Assembly: GCA_026545225.1 (NCBI GenBank)
Contig: CM048849.1
Coordinates: 44,044,336 to 44,108,335 of the forward strand
Origin: Cornus controversa
Lineage: Eukaryota; Streptophyta; Magnoliopsida; Cornales; Cornaceae
Direction: 5' to 3'
Length of the DNA: 64,000 nucleotides
The notes under the pieces: generated by a model
Told to the model about the DNA's origin: nothing
The model's database searches: none
What the model saw: only the letters and a program-made list of their open reading frames with translations
Program-made: the position numbers and the translations under genes
Part shown: positions 47,997 through 60,299 of the stretch, piece by piece
Position numbering within the stretch: the first letter of the stretch is position 1
Layout of the letters: each line of letters starts with the position of its first letter

Positions 47997-49480
47997 AGGG
48001 CAATTATTCCACATGATAGTATGTGGAAAGGTGGCTCAAACTAGTTTTGGCACACATACAGGAGCTAAGTAGGCTTAGAAGAGTTCAAAATTGTAAGTCT
48101 ACGAAAATACTTGCTTCAGTGGTACCTTCTTCAATCAAGATCTGTTAAATAAGATAAACACAAGGAGGACTTGGTTATTCAAGATGATTGGAAGTTTTAA
48201 TTTACCTTATAACCTGAGCTGTGAGTTTGATCAACAATGGTTACAGAACTCATGATTTTTTGCTTTTGTTTTAAAAAGATGGTTTACATTTCAAATATAA
48301 CATTGATTTCCAGTGGTTTGGTTCATGAAACAACCATTGTTCCATTTCTATTTATGACCAGCTCTTTCAATTTGGTATTCATGGATTTGTAAAAGTAGAA
48401 ACACAGACCTTAGATACACTTTTAGGTCCTTGCTAATGTCTTGATGTGCATATATTCTATTAAAGGTTCTCAATTCCTCAGACAGGTAAAAAGCAACATC
48501 AATAAACTAATCCCATTAAACAAAATGTTAGAGCATTAGAATTAAAGATACTGGAACATGGACCTGATTGAATGGATTTTACAAAATCTGCATCTTCCAC
48601 TTGATTGCACTCTAAATTAGGGAATGATGTGATTGAATATGCTTACATAAACCCAAAAGTTACATATATATATGACAACCTCCAAACCACAACACAGAAA
48701 GTAGAGGATCTGTTTTCTTACATCAGCTAAAGTATTTAACTTAATAGCAGCAATGGAAGGCACAGAATTGACAGTAGCAACAACTAATAGCAGAAATACT
48801 TATCGAAAAAACAATTATAGCATAAATAGTGGTATAGGTAGAGCAAAAGCTGAATATATTGATCAGTAGATGCATATGCAGAGCGACAACAATGCAACAA
48901 CACAAATAAAACAACTGAAACTCCAGTTTATCATTTACAATTTAGAAGCAACAAACTAATGTAAAATAAAGCTGTTGGTTTACTCTTTACCATTTACAAT
49001 TTAGAAGTGACAAACTGACAGACAAATGACTATGAACAGTAACATTATAAAATCAAAAGGATGAATTAGTAACCATACAAGCTCATCTTACAATAGCAAA
49101 AAGTTTTCTTGGATTTGATCCATGTTGCCGACTGAAAGTGATGGCTCATCATCAGTCATAAGTACTTCAGAGATAGCATTGAGGCATGCCTCCAATTCTG
49201 GATCAATGTTGTTTGCAAATAATTCTGTTTCGAAATCAAGGTTCTGCAAAAATCACTCTATCTGCTGGTCTTCTGTTGAACATGAAGAGTTCATTGTAAT
49301 GCCATCAAACAGTTTAGTCCTCTTCAAAGGATGTATTGTTGGGTGATGAACACTGCCTTTGTTGCGTTGGAAGCAGCTGATGAGCCATTGTTACAGATTG
49401 ATCATATAAACAGTGATATTCTTGCATAGTAGTATCAAAGTTATCAGGAGTAGAGGCCTGAGAATACCAAGAAACTGCTA
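47997..49480. repeat. Duplicated segment, copy 1 (carries terminal exon family member 1)
   Basis: Matches 49750-52680 in three colinear blocks: 47997-48380 with 49750-50130, 48380-48620 with about 51630-51960, and 48940-49480 with 52170-52680. The right-hand copy is longer because it contains a LINE at about 50130-51630. The shared start includes GGTGGCTCAAACTAGTTTTG. Confidence 0.85.
49088..49480 (-). pseudogene. Terminal exon of an unidentified gene, copy 1, with in-frame stop
   Basis: Minus-strand frames read YHCLYDQSV, MAHQLLPTQQRQCSSPNN, then LFDGITMNSSCSTEDQQIE, FLQNLDFETELFANNIDPEL and PSLSVGNMDQIQENFLLL followed by TAA (49088-49090). An in-frame TGA at 49253-49255 replaces the Ser codon seen in copy 4. 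The Gln/Ser-rich, acidic C-terminal character suggests a transcription factor tail, but I do not recognise the family. A NAC-domain fragment beside copy 4 raises the possibility that it belonged to a NAC gene. Confidence 0.55.
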
Positions 49481-49489
49481 TTTGAGTTA

Positions 49490-49745
49490 AGCTCGCTCAA
49501 ACTCAAGTTCAAGAAGGTGATAATGCCATCTTCCATCCCTCTGGTTAAAGATTTTATTCATCACATCAGTTTTCCATGTTTTAGTAGAATGATTGATCAA
49601 ATCTGCCACCCAAATTGCTGCATCTCTTTGGTGCACAGAGGAAACAATAGGACTCTTCCATACCCAAGATGCTCTTGCTGCACAATGGGACTCAAGAAAG
49701 TTGCAGTTTGCAAAGTATATATGCTTGAAAACTTTAAATAACAAT
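49490..49745 (-). pseudogene. LINE fragment (zinc-binding region)
   Basis: The minus strand encodes SLLFKVFKHIYFANCNFLES, CAARASWVWKSPIVSS, then AAIWVADLINHSTKTWKTDV and MNKIFNQRDG. This is related to the LINE relic at 45890-47165 but with a deletion that joins the WVW block directly to the 'V-x-DLI...W' block. Only 87 codons are open. Confidence 0.75.
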
Positions 49746-50479
49746 GACACCAGGATTGTATGTGGTAAGGTGGCTCAAACTAGTTTTGGCACACATATAA
49801 GAGTCTTCCAAATTGTAAGTTTACGAAAATACTTGCTCACCTTCTTCAACCAAGATCAGTAAAATGATATAAATACAAGGAGGACATGGTTAGTCAAGAT
49901 GATTGGGAGTTTTAATTTACCTTATAACCTGAGCTGAGAGTTCACAATGGTCTAAATAACTCATGATTTTTCTTTTGTTTTTTAAAAATGTTTTACATTT
50001 CAAATATAACACTGATTTCCAGTGGTTTGGTTCATGGAACAACCATTTTTCCATTTCTATTAATCAATCAGCTCTTTCAAATTTGTATTCATGAATTTGG
50101 TATATGTGAATTTGTTATCATTGATTGGTAAAGGTTTATGTTTCTTATAAATGGTCTTTAGTACTTAGCCTTTGACGAATAGCTAGCCATAAAATAGAAG
50201 TGCATCTGGGAATAGCATTTGGAAACCAAACTGTGACCCCAACTGACTCTGCTACAAAAAAAGGCTGAAGGAACTGATAAGTAAAGCTTGTTTGTCCCCA
50301 AGAAAAATAGAAGATAGAGCTGATAAGTATAATTTGTAAAGGATTGGCATGCCCCTCTGTATAACCTTGTATTGCACTTCTACAGTTGATGCAGTTTACC
50401 TTGCATACTAAAAAGATAAAATAGTACCTCGGACATTACCAACATTATCCATTTCCAAAGTTCTGGGGATGGAGGACTC

Positions 50480-51457
50480 AAGACAAACCTAACCTTTGTA
50501 TTTCAGAAAGTGATTGTTCTGAGCTGCCTGATGACCCCACGACCCTTCCTGCTCTCAACCCCCTCGTCGAAGATAAGATTATTTGGGTTCATTCCCCCAA
50601 CCTTAATTTCTCTTCTGCCCACACCTACCATTCCCTTGGTTTAAAGCTGTTTGGTTCAAACATGGTATACCTAGACACACTTTCATCCTCTGGTTAGCTG
50701 CAAACTACGTACAGACTACAAGCCTTGGACAGACCATCTATGGCTTTTCTTCATTTTCCCAACTATTGTTTCCTATTGAGTCTACCTGTCAATTATTCCT
50801 TGGATGCTCCTTCTCTAATATCATATGGAAATTATTCCTTAGAGCCTACATTAATCCCTCTTCATGGAGCTCTCTTCTTGATTGGGTGGCATACCATTCG
50901 GGTGCAGTAGGAAATATCACTCACAGTGTCAACAGACTTCTGTTTGATTGCAGTATATACTGCATTTAGGAACTCATACTGCTCTCCCCATTAGTTAATT
51001 GGCCAAATTTAAGAATTGGTTAGATGGAGACTGTACTCAATTAAATTCAAAGATACCATATAATCTAAGTGGCAGAGTTCATGCATTCATTCCAACAATT
51101 AGCAGAGTTCTAAATGGCTCTGTCTGTTCATAGCGTGGTTAATGCTTTTGACCCTTGACTGCTGTTTTTCTGAGCTTGCTCGATCTCTATGCGGATATAG
51201 GCTGCTGCTATTTTGCTGTTCTTATTTGAAGTTCTATCTGATAGTTAGCTGTGGAAACTATGGGTGATATTTTTGTGAGGCTGGTTTTGCAGCAGTAGTT
51301 TGTGCCTAGCTAGGGACTTGAAGCTGAGGTTCCTTTTGCAGCCCTGACTGTTTTTTTATTGTCTTTGGGGCTTGTCATTGTACATCGATGGGTTTAATCC
51401 CATTTTCATGTACAGTTTCTTATATATATACAAATCATTACCTTACCGGAAAAAATG
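50480..51457 (+). pseudogene. LINE 3' part: zinc-binding region and 3' UTR
   Basis: Plus-strand frames read DKIIWVHSPNLNFSSAHTYH, KAVWFKHGIPRHTFILWLA, then CQLFLGCSFSNIIWKLFLRA, the standard zf-RVT order of plant LINEs (W-x-K-x-x-PRHxFILWLA, then CSFSxxIW). The 3' end has TACATCGATGGGTTTAATCC, then ATATATAC and ACCTTACCGG followed by an A run at about 51451-51456, a typical plant LINE terminus. Frameshifts indicate a dead 5'-truncated copy. Confidence 0.8.
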
Positions 51458-52332
51458 GTTGCTCAGAGACTCGAATTCAAATGTAGCACTTTAGACACCA
51501 ATAAAATCTTCATTACCATGATAGCATACAACTATCTATGTCAAGATTAAGCATGCAGAAGAAGTGATCCTTACACCACTGGCACTGAATGAAGCTGTAA
51601 TCATTGATTAGCAAGAAGAAGGAATAGATACAACACTAACAAATGTAAAAGTAGAAACACAGGTGTTATCTAAGATAACTACCTTAGTTAGATACATGTG
51701 TTAAGTCCTGGCTAATATGTTGATTAGTGTATATATTCTCTTAAATGTTCTAAATTCCTCCGACTGGTAAAACAACATCAATTTCAATTTACAACATTAG
51801 ATTAATTTGAATATACTGAAACAAGGACCTGCTTGAAATGAAAATATACAAAATCTGCATCTCTTACTTGATTGCTCTCCATGAACATTTGTCAGTGTAC
51901 GATGCAGGGTTCTAAAGAAAATTGACAAATTATGGAATGATGTGATTGAATATATACGCTTACATAGACTGAAAAGTAACAAAATAAAAGCAACAGCTGA
52001 AGATATTGAACTGACAGTAACAAAATTTATTTTAAACCAAATTTATTTATGTTGCATTTGGTAGCATAGAAATGAATCCTGGAATAATAATAATAATAAA
52101 AAAAGGTTTAAAATTTGACCAGCATGATATCAATTCCAATTTCAAAAGTGAAAATTTCGTACTATGAAACTAAAGACTAATGTAAAATAAAGCTGTTCGT
52201 TTGATCTTTACCATTTACAATTTAGAAGTGACTAACTGACAGAAATGACTATGAACAGTAAAATTATTAAATCAAAAGGATGAACTAGTAAACCAAACAA
52301 ACTCCAGGATTAACTAGTTCATCTTAAAATAG

Positions 52333-52680
52333 CTAAAAGTTTTCTTGGATTTGATCAATGTTGACAACTGAAAGTGATGGCTCAGCATCAGTCGTAAGAA
52401 ATTCAGACATAGCATTGATGCGTGTCTCAGTTTCCAAATCAATGTTCGTCACAAATAATAGAGTTATTGTGATGTTTGGCAGATCAAACAGTTTAGTCCC
52501 ATGTGCTGGCAAGGGTTGATCAGATGTTGTAGTTGCATCAAAGGATCTATTGTTGGGTGATGAACTCTGCCTTCCTTGCATTGGTAGCAACTGATGACCC
52601 ATTGAAACAGATTGATCATATAAACAGTGATACTTTTGAATACTAACATCAAGCTTTTTTGGAGTAGAGGCCTCATATCA
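52333..52680 (-). pseudogene. Terminal exon of the unidentified gene, copy 2
   Basis: Reads YHCLYDQSVSMGHQLLPMQG, SFDATTTSDQPLPAHGTKLF, then a shifted middle, NIDLETETRINAMSEFL and SLSVVNIDQIQENF with a TAG earlier than in copies 1 and 4 (one T lost from the final run). The TMNSSCS...FLQN block of copies 1 and 4 is missing or rearranged. Confidence 0.5.
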
Positions 52681-53600
52681 CATTTTATGAGTTGGGTTTT
52701 CTTCTGCAGATTCTACATGGCTTCTATTGCTGATATACCCAGCATCAGTGTACCCAAAGCCGAGGAGTATTGTTTGAGAGAGGGGTTTTAGGGTTCCTAT
52801 GGATGAATTATGGTAAACATAGGTTTCCTTTGGAATTAAAATACATGGGTTTAGGTTTCCTTCGGAATAGGCCATTGCACCAGATCAGAGAATGATGAGC
52901 ATGTCGAGTTCCAACTGGATAAAGCAGTCAGCGAAGACCATATATTTCTAGCAAACGGGCAATAAAAAAACATGCTATCTCTGCTGTAGAAACCATGCAT
53001 ACAATTGGAGTATATATCCCTCTCTTCTACAGATTTGAAAGAAAAGGTGTTTATCATGAAGGATAGTAGAAGCAGCCATAGAAAACCTTGGTCTAGCTTT
53101 GTTCCAACACAATTTCCTCCAAGGAACCTTCAGCCTTGGGCCAAGTCACCAAATCCCATTTTTTATGGAGGACTTGAAGAGGATCACCCCTCTGAAGGCA
53201 CCAAACCTTAAGCATCAATTCCCTCTTGAAGGCACCAAACCTTAAGCATTCTGAATACGTTTCAGACCAGTAGAAACACCCTGAAAAATATTAATGACAA
53301 AAGTCCCATGGTCAGATAGATCTGCACCATAGAGAGATGCTTTACCAGCAGTGAAACAATGAAGCCAAGCAGCATTGACCATGGCTCTATCTAATCTACC
53401 ATAATAAATTCTTCTGTTCAGACCCAACCTGTCTATCGCACCAAGTAGAAGCAGTATTAGTTGTGTGAATGTCCACCAAACCAGCATCAGAAAGGCAATC
53501 ATTCAATTCATCTAAAATAGCTTGAGCAATTCTCTTGCCACCAAATTTCTCATAATTAAATCTTACAATGTGCCAATCTCCACACTACAAGCAAGCAAAT
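52681..53600 (-). pseudogene. LINE segment with endonuclease abutting zinc-binding region, copy 1
   Basis: From right to left on the minus strand: GDWHIVRFNYEKFGGKR and DELNDCLSDAGLVDIHTTNT (about 53580-53450), then YYGRLDRAMVNAAWLHCF and LYGADLSDHGTFVINIF (53430-53290). These are the endonuclease/exonuclease/phosphatase hallmarks (GDFN-like, LDRAxxN, SDH). Less than 200 bp further on comes a zinc-binding-type block: FFYCPFARNIWSSLTALSSW near 53000-52930. The entire reverse transcriptase is missing between them. Copy 2 is at 59550-60290. Confidence 0.8.
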
Positions 53601-54499
53601 GCACACTACAAGGGGCATTACCCCAGGTTAATCAAAAGTGTCAAAAAATCCACAAATCCACCAGCTCATAAGGACGTACAAGATAAGAACTGAGAACATC
53701 AAGAGGAAAAAGGATCAGAAATTTCTCGAAGCAAATTCCATATATCATGCAAGACTAGGATGAGGTATCTGGATGTAAGCAAGGACTGTTTATAGACTTC
53801 ACAAGCAGGGCAGCCTTCTTCCATGTAATCAAAGTCACACACAGTAGCGATAACACTGAGGCAAACAAACTGAGCATAACAATTCCAAACACAACAACGA
53901 AAAATTAACTGATGCAGAGATAAGAAGGCCATTATCTAAAAAGAGATTGAGGAAGGCTCCATTCTTGCTTCAACCACAGATTCTCCTGACTAATTTCCTT
54001 TTGGATAGAGCCAACATCCTTATAGCTGTTAAGAGTAGAATCTCAGGTTCCTCTCCCTCCATAGCATATAGACAGTAGCTGCAAAGATAAGCTTGGATAG
54101 CACATTTTTTAATGTTCTGCCTTTCAGGTTCACACTTCCATATGGGATCAATACAAGTTGAACTATGTTATCTACATGGCCATTCAGCTCCATCTAAACC
54201 AAGCATGCATATAAGTAGAGTAATTGCAACAAAGATAGTAAAACTAAGAATAATACTTGATTCAATCATATACGACGAGTTTCAGGTACACTTGACATTA
54301 AGTGTTAGCAATTAGCAGGAGTAGAGTTGGGAATCTAATCTAAGCAATGAAAGGTACATTATTGACAATAGCAACAATTATATCAGAAATAGTGGTATTG
54401 GTAAAACAAAGGCAACAACTGAAGATATTGAGTAGATGCATATGCAGAGGAACAACAATAGCAAATAATGTCAACAGACTTGACAGTGCAACAGTACAT
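53601..54499. other. Unassigned part of the duplicated unit
   Basis: Matches about 60300-61150. A minus-strand frame at 53699-53932 (with CDFDYMEEGCPACEVYKQSL) and its degraded counterpart near 60480-60560 are not recognised. Sequence at 54340-54480 is also related to 48750-48900. Confidence 0.5.
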
Positions 54500-57400
54500 A
54501 TAAGATGGTTTGGACATGTGCAAAGAAGACCTTTAGTTAGGAAAACTGACATAGTCCACATGGACGGTAACAGTAGGAGAAGAGGAAGACCAAAGTTAAT
54601 ATGGGTAGAAATTAGTAAAGAAGGATATGATAGCATGTGAATTGACTGAAACTATGGCCTTAAATAAAGCGGAATGCAAACATAGGATTCATATAGCCTA
54701 CCCCAAGTAGTTGGGAAAAAGGGTTGGTTGTTGTTGTTGTAGTTGTTTTATTTATGCATAATCTCATTCTTATTACTCGGAAGTACAACTAGTTTTAAAT
54801 TTCTTTTAAATACTCATGTTTTCATCAATGTCACCCCTTTGCTTGTATTTTTAAATTGTACAATTAGTGCTTCCAAACTTTATAAGAGACCCATGAATCC
54901 AAAATTGAACCAAATTATCTGAGAAAAAAGATGAAAAGTAAAACCATATGTTACTGAAAGGTTCACAACTTTGTGACAAGAATATAATGGTTTAGGGATA
55001 AAAGAGCAGATGCCCCTTGTTAAAAAATCACATAGATGATAAATCCTATATTATATTGGTTATCCCACTAGTTTGTTATTATTTTAAGCAAATTTCCATG
55101 CATAATAAAAATAATGATGAGAAAATTAAAATAAACCCCTTTAAAAAAATCCCCTAACCAAGTCCAAACAAGAAAATAAAAGGACTGTGCATTGATATAT
55201 TTTTTAACAGTTATATGACAAAGCCAGTAAAAAACATCAAAGGGCCATAGTTATTCACATCAAAGGACAAAAACACCATGACAAATACCAGGGATGAAAG
55301 AGAACTTTTGACTTAAATGGTTAGGGACTTGGGGGTATGAACAACTAAAAATGCCCCAACCAAAAATGTCTTAGAGGAAAAGTTATATAAAATGAACTCA
55401 TGTTATCTGCATAGGGGAAAAGAAGAGTTTTGAAATATTTGGTCTCCTTTAGCTATTTTACTTGGACTTGGGTAAGCATGTGGGGTGCAGGTATGTGTAA
55501 ATGCCGAATGTATCAAATCCCCAAACAGAAAAACACAAGGACACTTTTAAAAATTCAGCCTTTAATATATATTTTTTTTAGAGTAAAATAATGTCCTTAT
55601 GTAATACAGTATTCGACATAGGTTTTTCATGCATTATAGCAATTAAAAAATAAAATTGAATACTTGGATATTCTTTTCAGATGCGTGTCCAACCAAATCT
55701 GTCGAACACATATCCCATAATACCCTTGTCCAAGTGACATGTGTGTGACACGAGTACCTCATATACTTTTGAAGAGTCCATGTAACATAGTCCCTAGGAT
55801 ACGTGAATCCACCCCAATAACCACCATGATGTCCAAAATAATTAAAGACATATATTTCTCTCTGAATTATATCAGATGTTTTTATCTAATAAAACCTAAT
55901 TAATTGTAGTTTGTGCATCACTCAGTTGTGCCAAAGTATATGCTTGATGACTTATAGAAATGAGCTCATGCAAGCACCTGGAACACTGAGAGAGTGTATA
56001 GCCTAATTCTGCTCAGATGCCCAACAACCCAGCCTTGACAAAAAACATAGGCACCACTTTGACAACAAAGTTACTTGTTTTAAGAAAATAGGCACTAGTT
56101 GCCTAGTGCAACTCGGAATCTACCACTTCACCCTCCGAGACCCTCCCAAAATCCACTAAATTTTTTTCTCACTCCCACATTTCTTCCTTTTCCTATATAT
56201 ATGTGTGTGTGCATATAGTCTATGATCACACATATGGCTCGTGGACCATTTCTAGTCGCATATGATGCATTCCCTACATCTACAGAAATGTTCAAAAATG
56301 CAATAAATAATTTGAAGAACATGAACATTCTATGCAAAGAGGATCTTAGACCTAAAAGATTCATGCTTCACATTATAAACATAAACTTTGAACAATGCAA
56401 TCACAAAAAAAAGGTGAAGGTGATATAATGATAAAAAAGCTGATTTTATAAACAAATGATATGATATGTTTTCATATACTAAATTCAAAATAAAAACTGT
56501 TTCTTAAGTACTTCATCCAGATAAATATCTAATGGGTGAGCAAGGAAATCAACCTTGGGTATGACCAAGAGTTTCAATTATAAGCACCTCATGGCCTGCA
56601 AACATCCACTTGTCCCCGTCATTCAAAACTATATCACTGACATGTATTCTGTCCTTGTCTATTCCTGAGCCAATTACCTAAAAATAACAAAAATAGAAAA
56701 AATTCAAAACAAGTGTAAGCAACATAAACTAAACCATGTAAAAAAAAAAAAAAAGTGAAAGAAAGATTACTAATAAAAATGTACACTACAACTCTTTGTA
56801 TCGAAAAATATATTCTGTAATATCCAATTCTAAACATGATTAAAGTGTGTTTGCCTAAAGGACTTGGGCTAGCTGAAAGAGAATGCGATAAGATTTTTCC
56901 AAACAAAGAAGCCAGGTTTCAATACAATTTATATGCCTTTTTAAAAGGAATTCAAACAGCATTACCACAATTTAAGTAAACTATACGGTGAAACATTTTT
57001 CAAGATCAAACCAAACTCAGTTGGTCCAATTTTTTGTCCTCTAGAAAGTTATATAGGCTTAAAGTGTATCATCATAGAAGGGAATAGATGATGCTTTTGC
57101 AGTCATAAATGTGGTTGTTTTGGTTCGTGTTCACATTCACTTTTTAGTCATAACGGATTAGCATACGCCCAACAAATGTCGGCAATGTCTCCGAAATAAA
57201 AAATTCTGATTTCAAATAAAGGACACACATGTGCTGAACAAATCTGGGGGTGTTCGAGAAGTGTCGGTATTCACATAGGAATATAGGATAGTATCCAGCA
57301 CAGATACGGTTTTCTCCTGGAAGTTTCCGTGCTTCTTAGTCATGTATTATAGAAAGCCAAATAACCTTCCAAGAAAAACCCACGATTAAAATGGAGTCTT

Positions 57401-58350
57401 TCCTCGAAGGGCTCAATTTTAGGAGCAGACATCAAATCTCCCTTCCTTCAACACCACCCAGTGAGGCCATCCTCTGTCCCTATCACATTCAGTTTTGATT
57501 CTTTCCAGTTCAAGTTTTAGCACATTTAACCAAGGTCATATATTATTGGATTTCAAAATTACCTTAGAAATACACTCTTTCTCAAAAATAATAACTGTAA
57601 AGTACTTTATGAGAAACAAAGACAAAGCACAAGCTTTTAACTTCCATTTGTTCCAAACATCCCTTTAAATGAGATATTACAATGTTATACCTAGAGCCTT
57701 GCTTTCTTGGTTCTTGTGTCACTTCACATAAAAATTATTTAAGAGTTTCATTACCCATTGTGATCCGCATTGATTGAGGGTGCTTGGAATCCTAATTTTC
57801 TTTTGCATTAAATGAAAACCATAATTCCTCTCAGGATTCAAACCGGCATTAACATGCTTAACGGACTGAGCTTTTACCAATATACCAAGCAATGGCCCCT
57901 AAGGACATTCACCCCTTATTCCTCGCGTATTAAGTTAAAGTGGCAATATATATGCTAATTAAAAAAAAACCCTTAGAAAGTAATAGAACTTGTATTTAGC
58001 ATACGAATCTAGATAACTTTTAAAAAACAAAAGCTTGGTAAAAAATAGATCAGAAGTCAAAACTACATTACTACAAAAACTATTCTAATTGCACAAAGTT
58101 TCTGTTTAAGGCATCAAAACTCGATCAATTTGAGAAAATTGTACCAATAGCTCATAAAAAGAAGCCTTCAAGGTAGTTTCAATTCTACTAGCATGAAAAT
58201 TATGATCACAACAGGTTTTCACTTACACTAACGTCGCCTTATATGTGGTAAGATGACAATTGACAACAAGAACTAGACCAAATCAGCTAGTCAGCTTTGT
58301 ACTTGACCAAATCACACTACCTGACATGTGAAATTGGCCAAAACAAAGCA
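54500..58350. repeat. Partial duplicate of the glyoxalase II gene (introns 4-3 with exon 4), block B
   Basis: Colinear with about 37655-42316. It starts inside the RTE fragment (AAGATGGTTTGGACATGTGC at about 54501 and 37656) and ends near the word AATTGGCC...ACAAATTT (58330 and 42297). The RTE tail is better preserved here, with a (TTG)n run at about 54727-54747. Block B lacks the 41040-41560 part of the original or carries it in shortened form. Confidence 0.9.
56554..56677 (-). pseudogene. Duplicate of glyoxalase II exon 4, copy B
   Basis: 124 nt with AG acceptor and GT donor intact and the frame open. It reads [20 protein letters not shown], then [20 protein letters not shown]. Relative to the working gene, PGID has become HVSD and the TPGHT metal-loop motif has become TLGHT. 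No exon 3 or 5 accompanies it. Confidence 0.85.
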
Positions 58351-58353
58351 CAA

Positions 58354-59210
58354 ATTTGAAGAACATGAACATTCTATGCAAAGAGGATCTTGGACCTAAA
58401 AGATTCATGCTTCACATTATAAACATAAATTTTGAACAATGCAATCACAAAAAAAAGGTGAAGGTGATATAATGATAAAAAAGCTGATTTTATAAACAAA
58501 TGATATGATATGTTTTCATATACTATATTCAAAATAAAAAACTGTTTCTTAAGTACTTCATCCAAATAAATATCTAACGGGTGAGCAAGGAAAACAACCT
58601 TGGGTATGACCTGGAGTTTCAATTATAAGCACCTCTTGGGCTGCAAACATCCACTTGTCCCCGTCATTCAAAACTATATCAACGCCAGTTATTTTGCCCT
58701 TGTCTATTCCTGAGCCAATTACCTAAAAATAACAAAAATAGAAAAAATTCAAAACAATTGTAAGCAACATAAACTAAACCATGTAAAAATAAAAATAAAA
58801 AAAAGAAAGTGAAAGAAGATTACTAATAAAAATGTACACTGTAACTCTTTGTATCAAAAAATATATTCTGTAATATCCAATTCTAACCATGATTAAAGCG
58901 TGTTTGCCTAAAGGACATGGGAAGCTGAAAGAGAATGCGATAAGATTTTCCGAGACAAAGAAACTAGGTTTCAATACAATTTATATGCCTTTTAAAGAGG
59001 AATTCAAACAACATTACCACATTTTTCAAGATCAAACCTAACTCAGCTGGTCCAATTTTTTGTCCTCCTTAGAGTTATATAGGCTTAAAGTGTATCATCA
59101 TGGAAGGGACTAGATGATGCTTTTTTAGTCATAAATGTGGTTGTTTTGGTTCTTGTTCACATTCACTTTTTAGTCATAACGGATTAGCATACGCCCAACA
59201 AATGTCGGCA
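58354..59210. repeat. Second nested duplicate around exon 4, block C
   Basis: Begins TTGAAGAACATGAACATTCT, matching 56312 (block B) better than 39522 (original, TTGAGTAACATGAACATTTT), and ends at the word TCGGCAAT (57180 in block B). It follows block B directly, so it looks like a later tandem copy of B. At 59210 the sequence switches abruptly to the terminal-exon family. Confidence 0.88.
58599..58722 (-). pseudogene. Duplicate of glyoxalase II exon 4, copy C
   Basis: 124 nt, open, splice sites intact. It reads [20 protein letters not shown], then [20 protein letters not shown]. It keeps TPGHT but has AAQE where the gene has AGHE. It shares the D-K and LND changes with copy B, supporting B as its source. 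Confidence 0.85.
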
Positions 59211-59545
59211 ATACTATTTTGGGCAGATCAAACAGTTTAGTCCCATGTGCTGGCAAGGGTTGATCAGATGTTGTAGTTGCATTAAAGGATCTATTTTGGG
59301 TGATGAACACTGCCTTCCTTGTGTTGGTAGCAACTGATGACCCATTGAAACAGATTGATCATATAAACAGTGATACTTTTGAATACTAACAACAAGTTTT
59401 TATGGAGTAGAGGCCTTGTATTGCATCTTAGAGTTGGGTTTTCTTCTGTGGATGCTACATGACTTCTATTACTCATGTACCCAGCATCAGAGTACCCAAA
59501 GCCGAGGAGTACCGTTTGAGAGAGGGGTTTAGGGTTCATTTGGAT
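59211..59545 (-). pseudogene. Terminal exon of the unidentified gene, copy 3, truncated
   Basis: Matches 52487-52800: the PLPAHGTKLFD end and the Q-rich block are present, but the C-terminal tail is cut off at the junction with block C at about 59211. Together with 59550-61150 it forms a second copy of the 52487-54480 unit. Confidence 0.6.
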
Positions 59546-59548
59546 AAA

Positions 59549-60290
59549 TTATGGTAAACATAGGTTTCCTTCGGAATTAAAATACACGGGTTTAGGTTTC
59601 CTTCGGAATAGGCCATTGCACCAGATCAGAGAATGATGAACATGGCCAGTTCCAACTGAAGAAAGCAGCCAGCGAAGACCATATATCTCTAGCAAAAGGG
59701 CAATAAAAAAACATGTGATGTCTGCTGTAGAAACCATGCATACAATTGAAGGAGTATATATCCCTCTCTTCTGCAGATTTTGAAAGAAAAGGTGTTTATC
59801 ATGAAGGATAATACAAGCAGCCATAGAAAACCTTGGTCTAGCTCTGTTCCAACACAATTTCCTCCAAGAAACCTTCAGCCTTGGGCCTAGTCACCAAATC
59901 CCATTTTTGACGGAGGACTTGAAGAGGATCACCCTCTAAAGGCACCAAACCTTAAGCATTCTGAATAGGTTTCGGTACAGGAGAAACACTCTGAAAAATA
60001 TTAATGATAAAAGTCCCATGGTCGGATAGATCTGCACCATAGAGAGATGTTTTAGTAACAGTGAAACAATGAAGCCAAGCAGCATTGACCATGGCTCTAT
60101 CTAATCTACCATAATAAATGCTTCTGTTCAGATCCACCCTGTCTATTGCACCAAGTAGAAACAGTATTATTTGTGTGAATGTCCACCAAACAAGCATCAG
60201 AAAGTCAATAATTGTATTCATCTAAAATATCTTGAGGAATTCTCTTGAGACCAAATTTCTCATAATTAAATCTTACAATGTTCCAATCTC
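59549..60290 (-). pseudogene. LINE segment with endonuclease abutting zinc-binding region, copy 2
   Basis: Minus strand: YYGRLDRAMVNAAWLHCF and LYGADLSDHGTFIINIF (about 60150-60000), followed by PRFSMAACIILHDKHLFFQN and LQKRGIYTPSIVCMVSTADI (about 59840-59720), the zinc-binding region. The same internal deletion as copy 1 (52681-53600) shows that the deletion predates the duplication. Confidence 0.8.
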
Positions 60291-60299
60291 CACACTACA

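Larger units (their letters stand above)
49750..52680. repeat. Duplicated segment, copy 2, interrupted by a LINE
   Basis: Colinear with 47997-49480 as described for copy 1. The extra DNA at about 50130-51630 contains a plus-strand LINE 3' half. The segment ends with terminal exon family member 2. Confidence 0.8.

Noticed and set aside
54500-59210. A second functional glyoxalase II gene
   Set aside because: Only exon 4 copies are present in this stretch; exons 1-3 and 5-8 are not arranged to splice with them, so no complete product is possible within the window.
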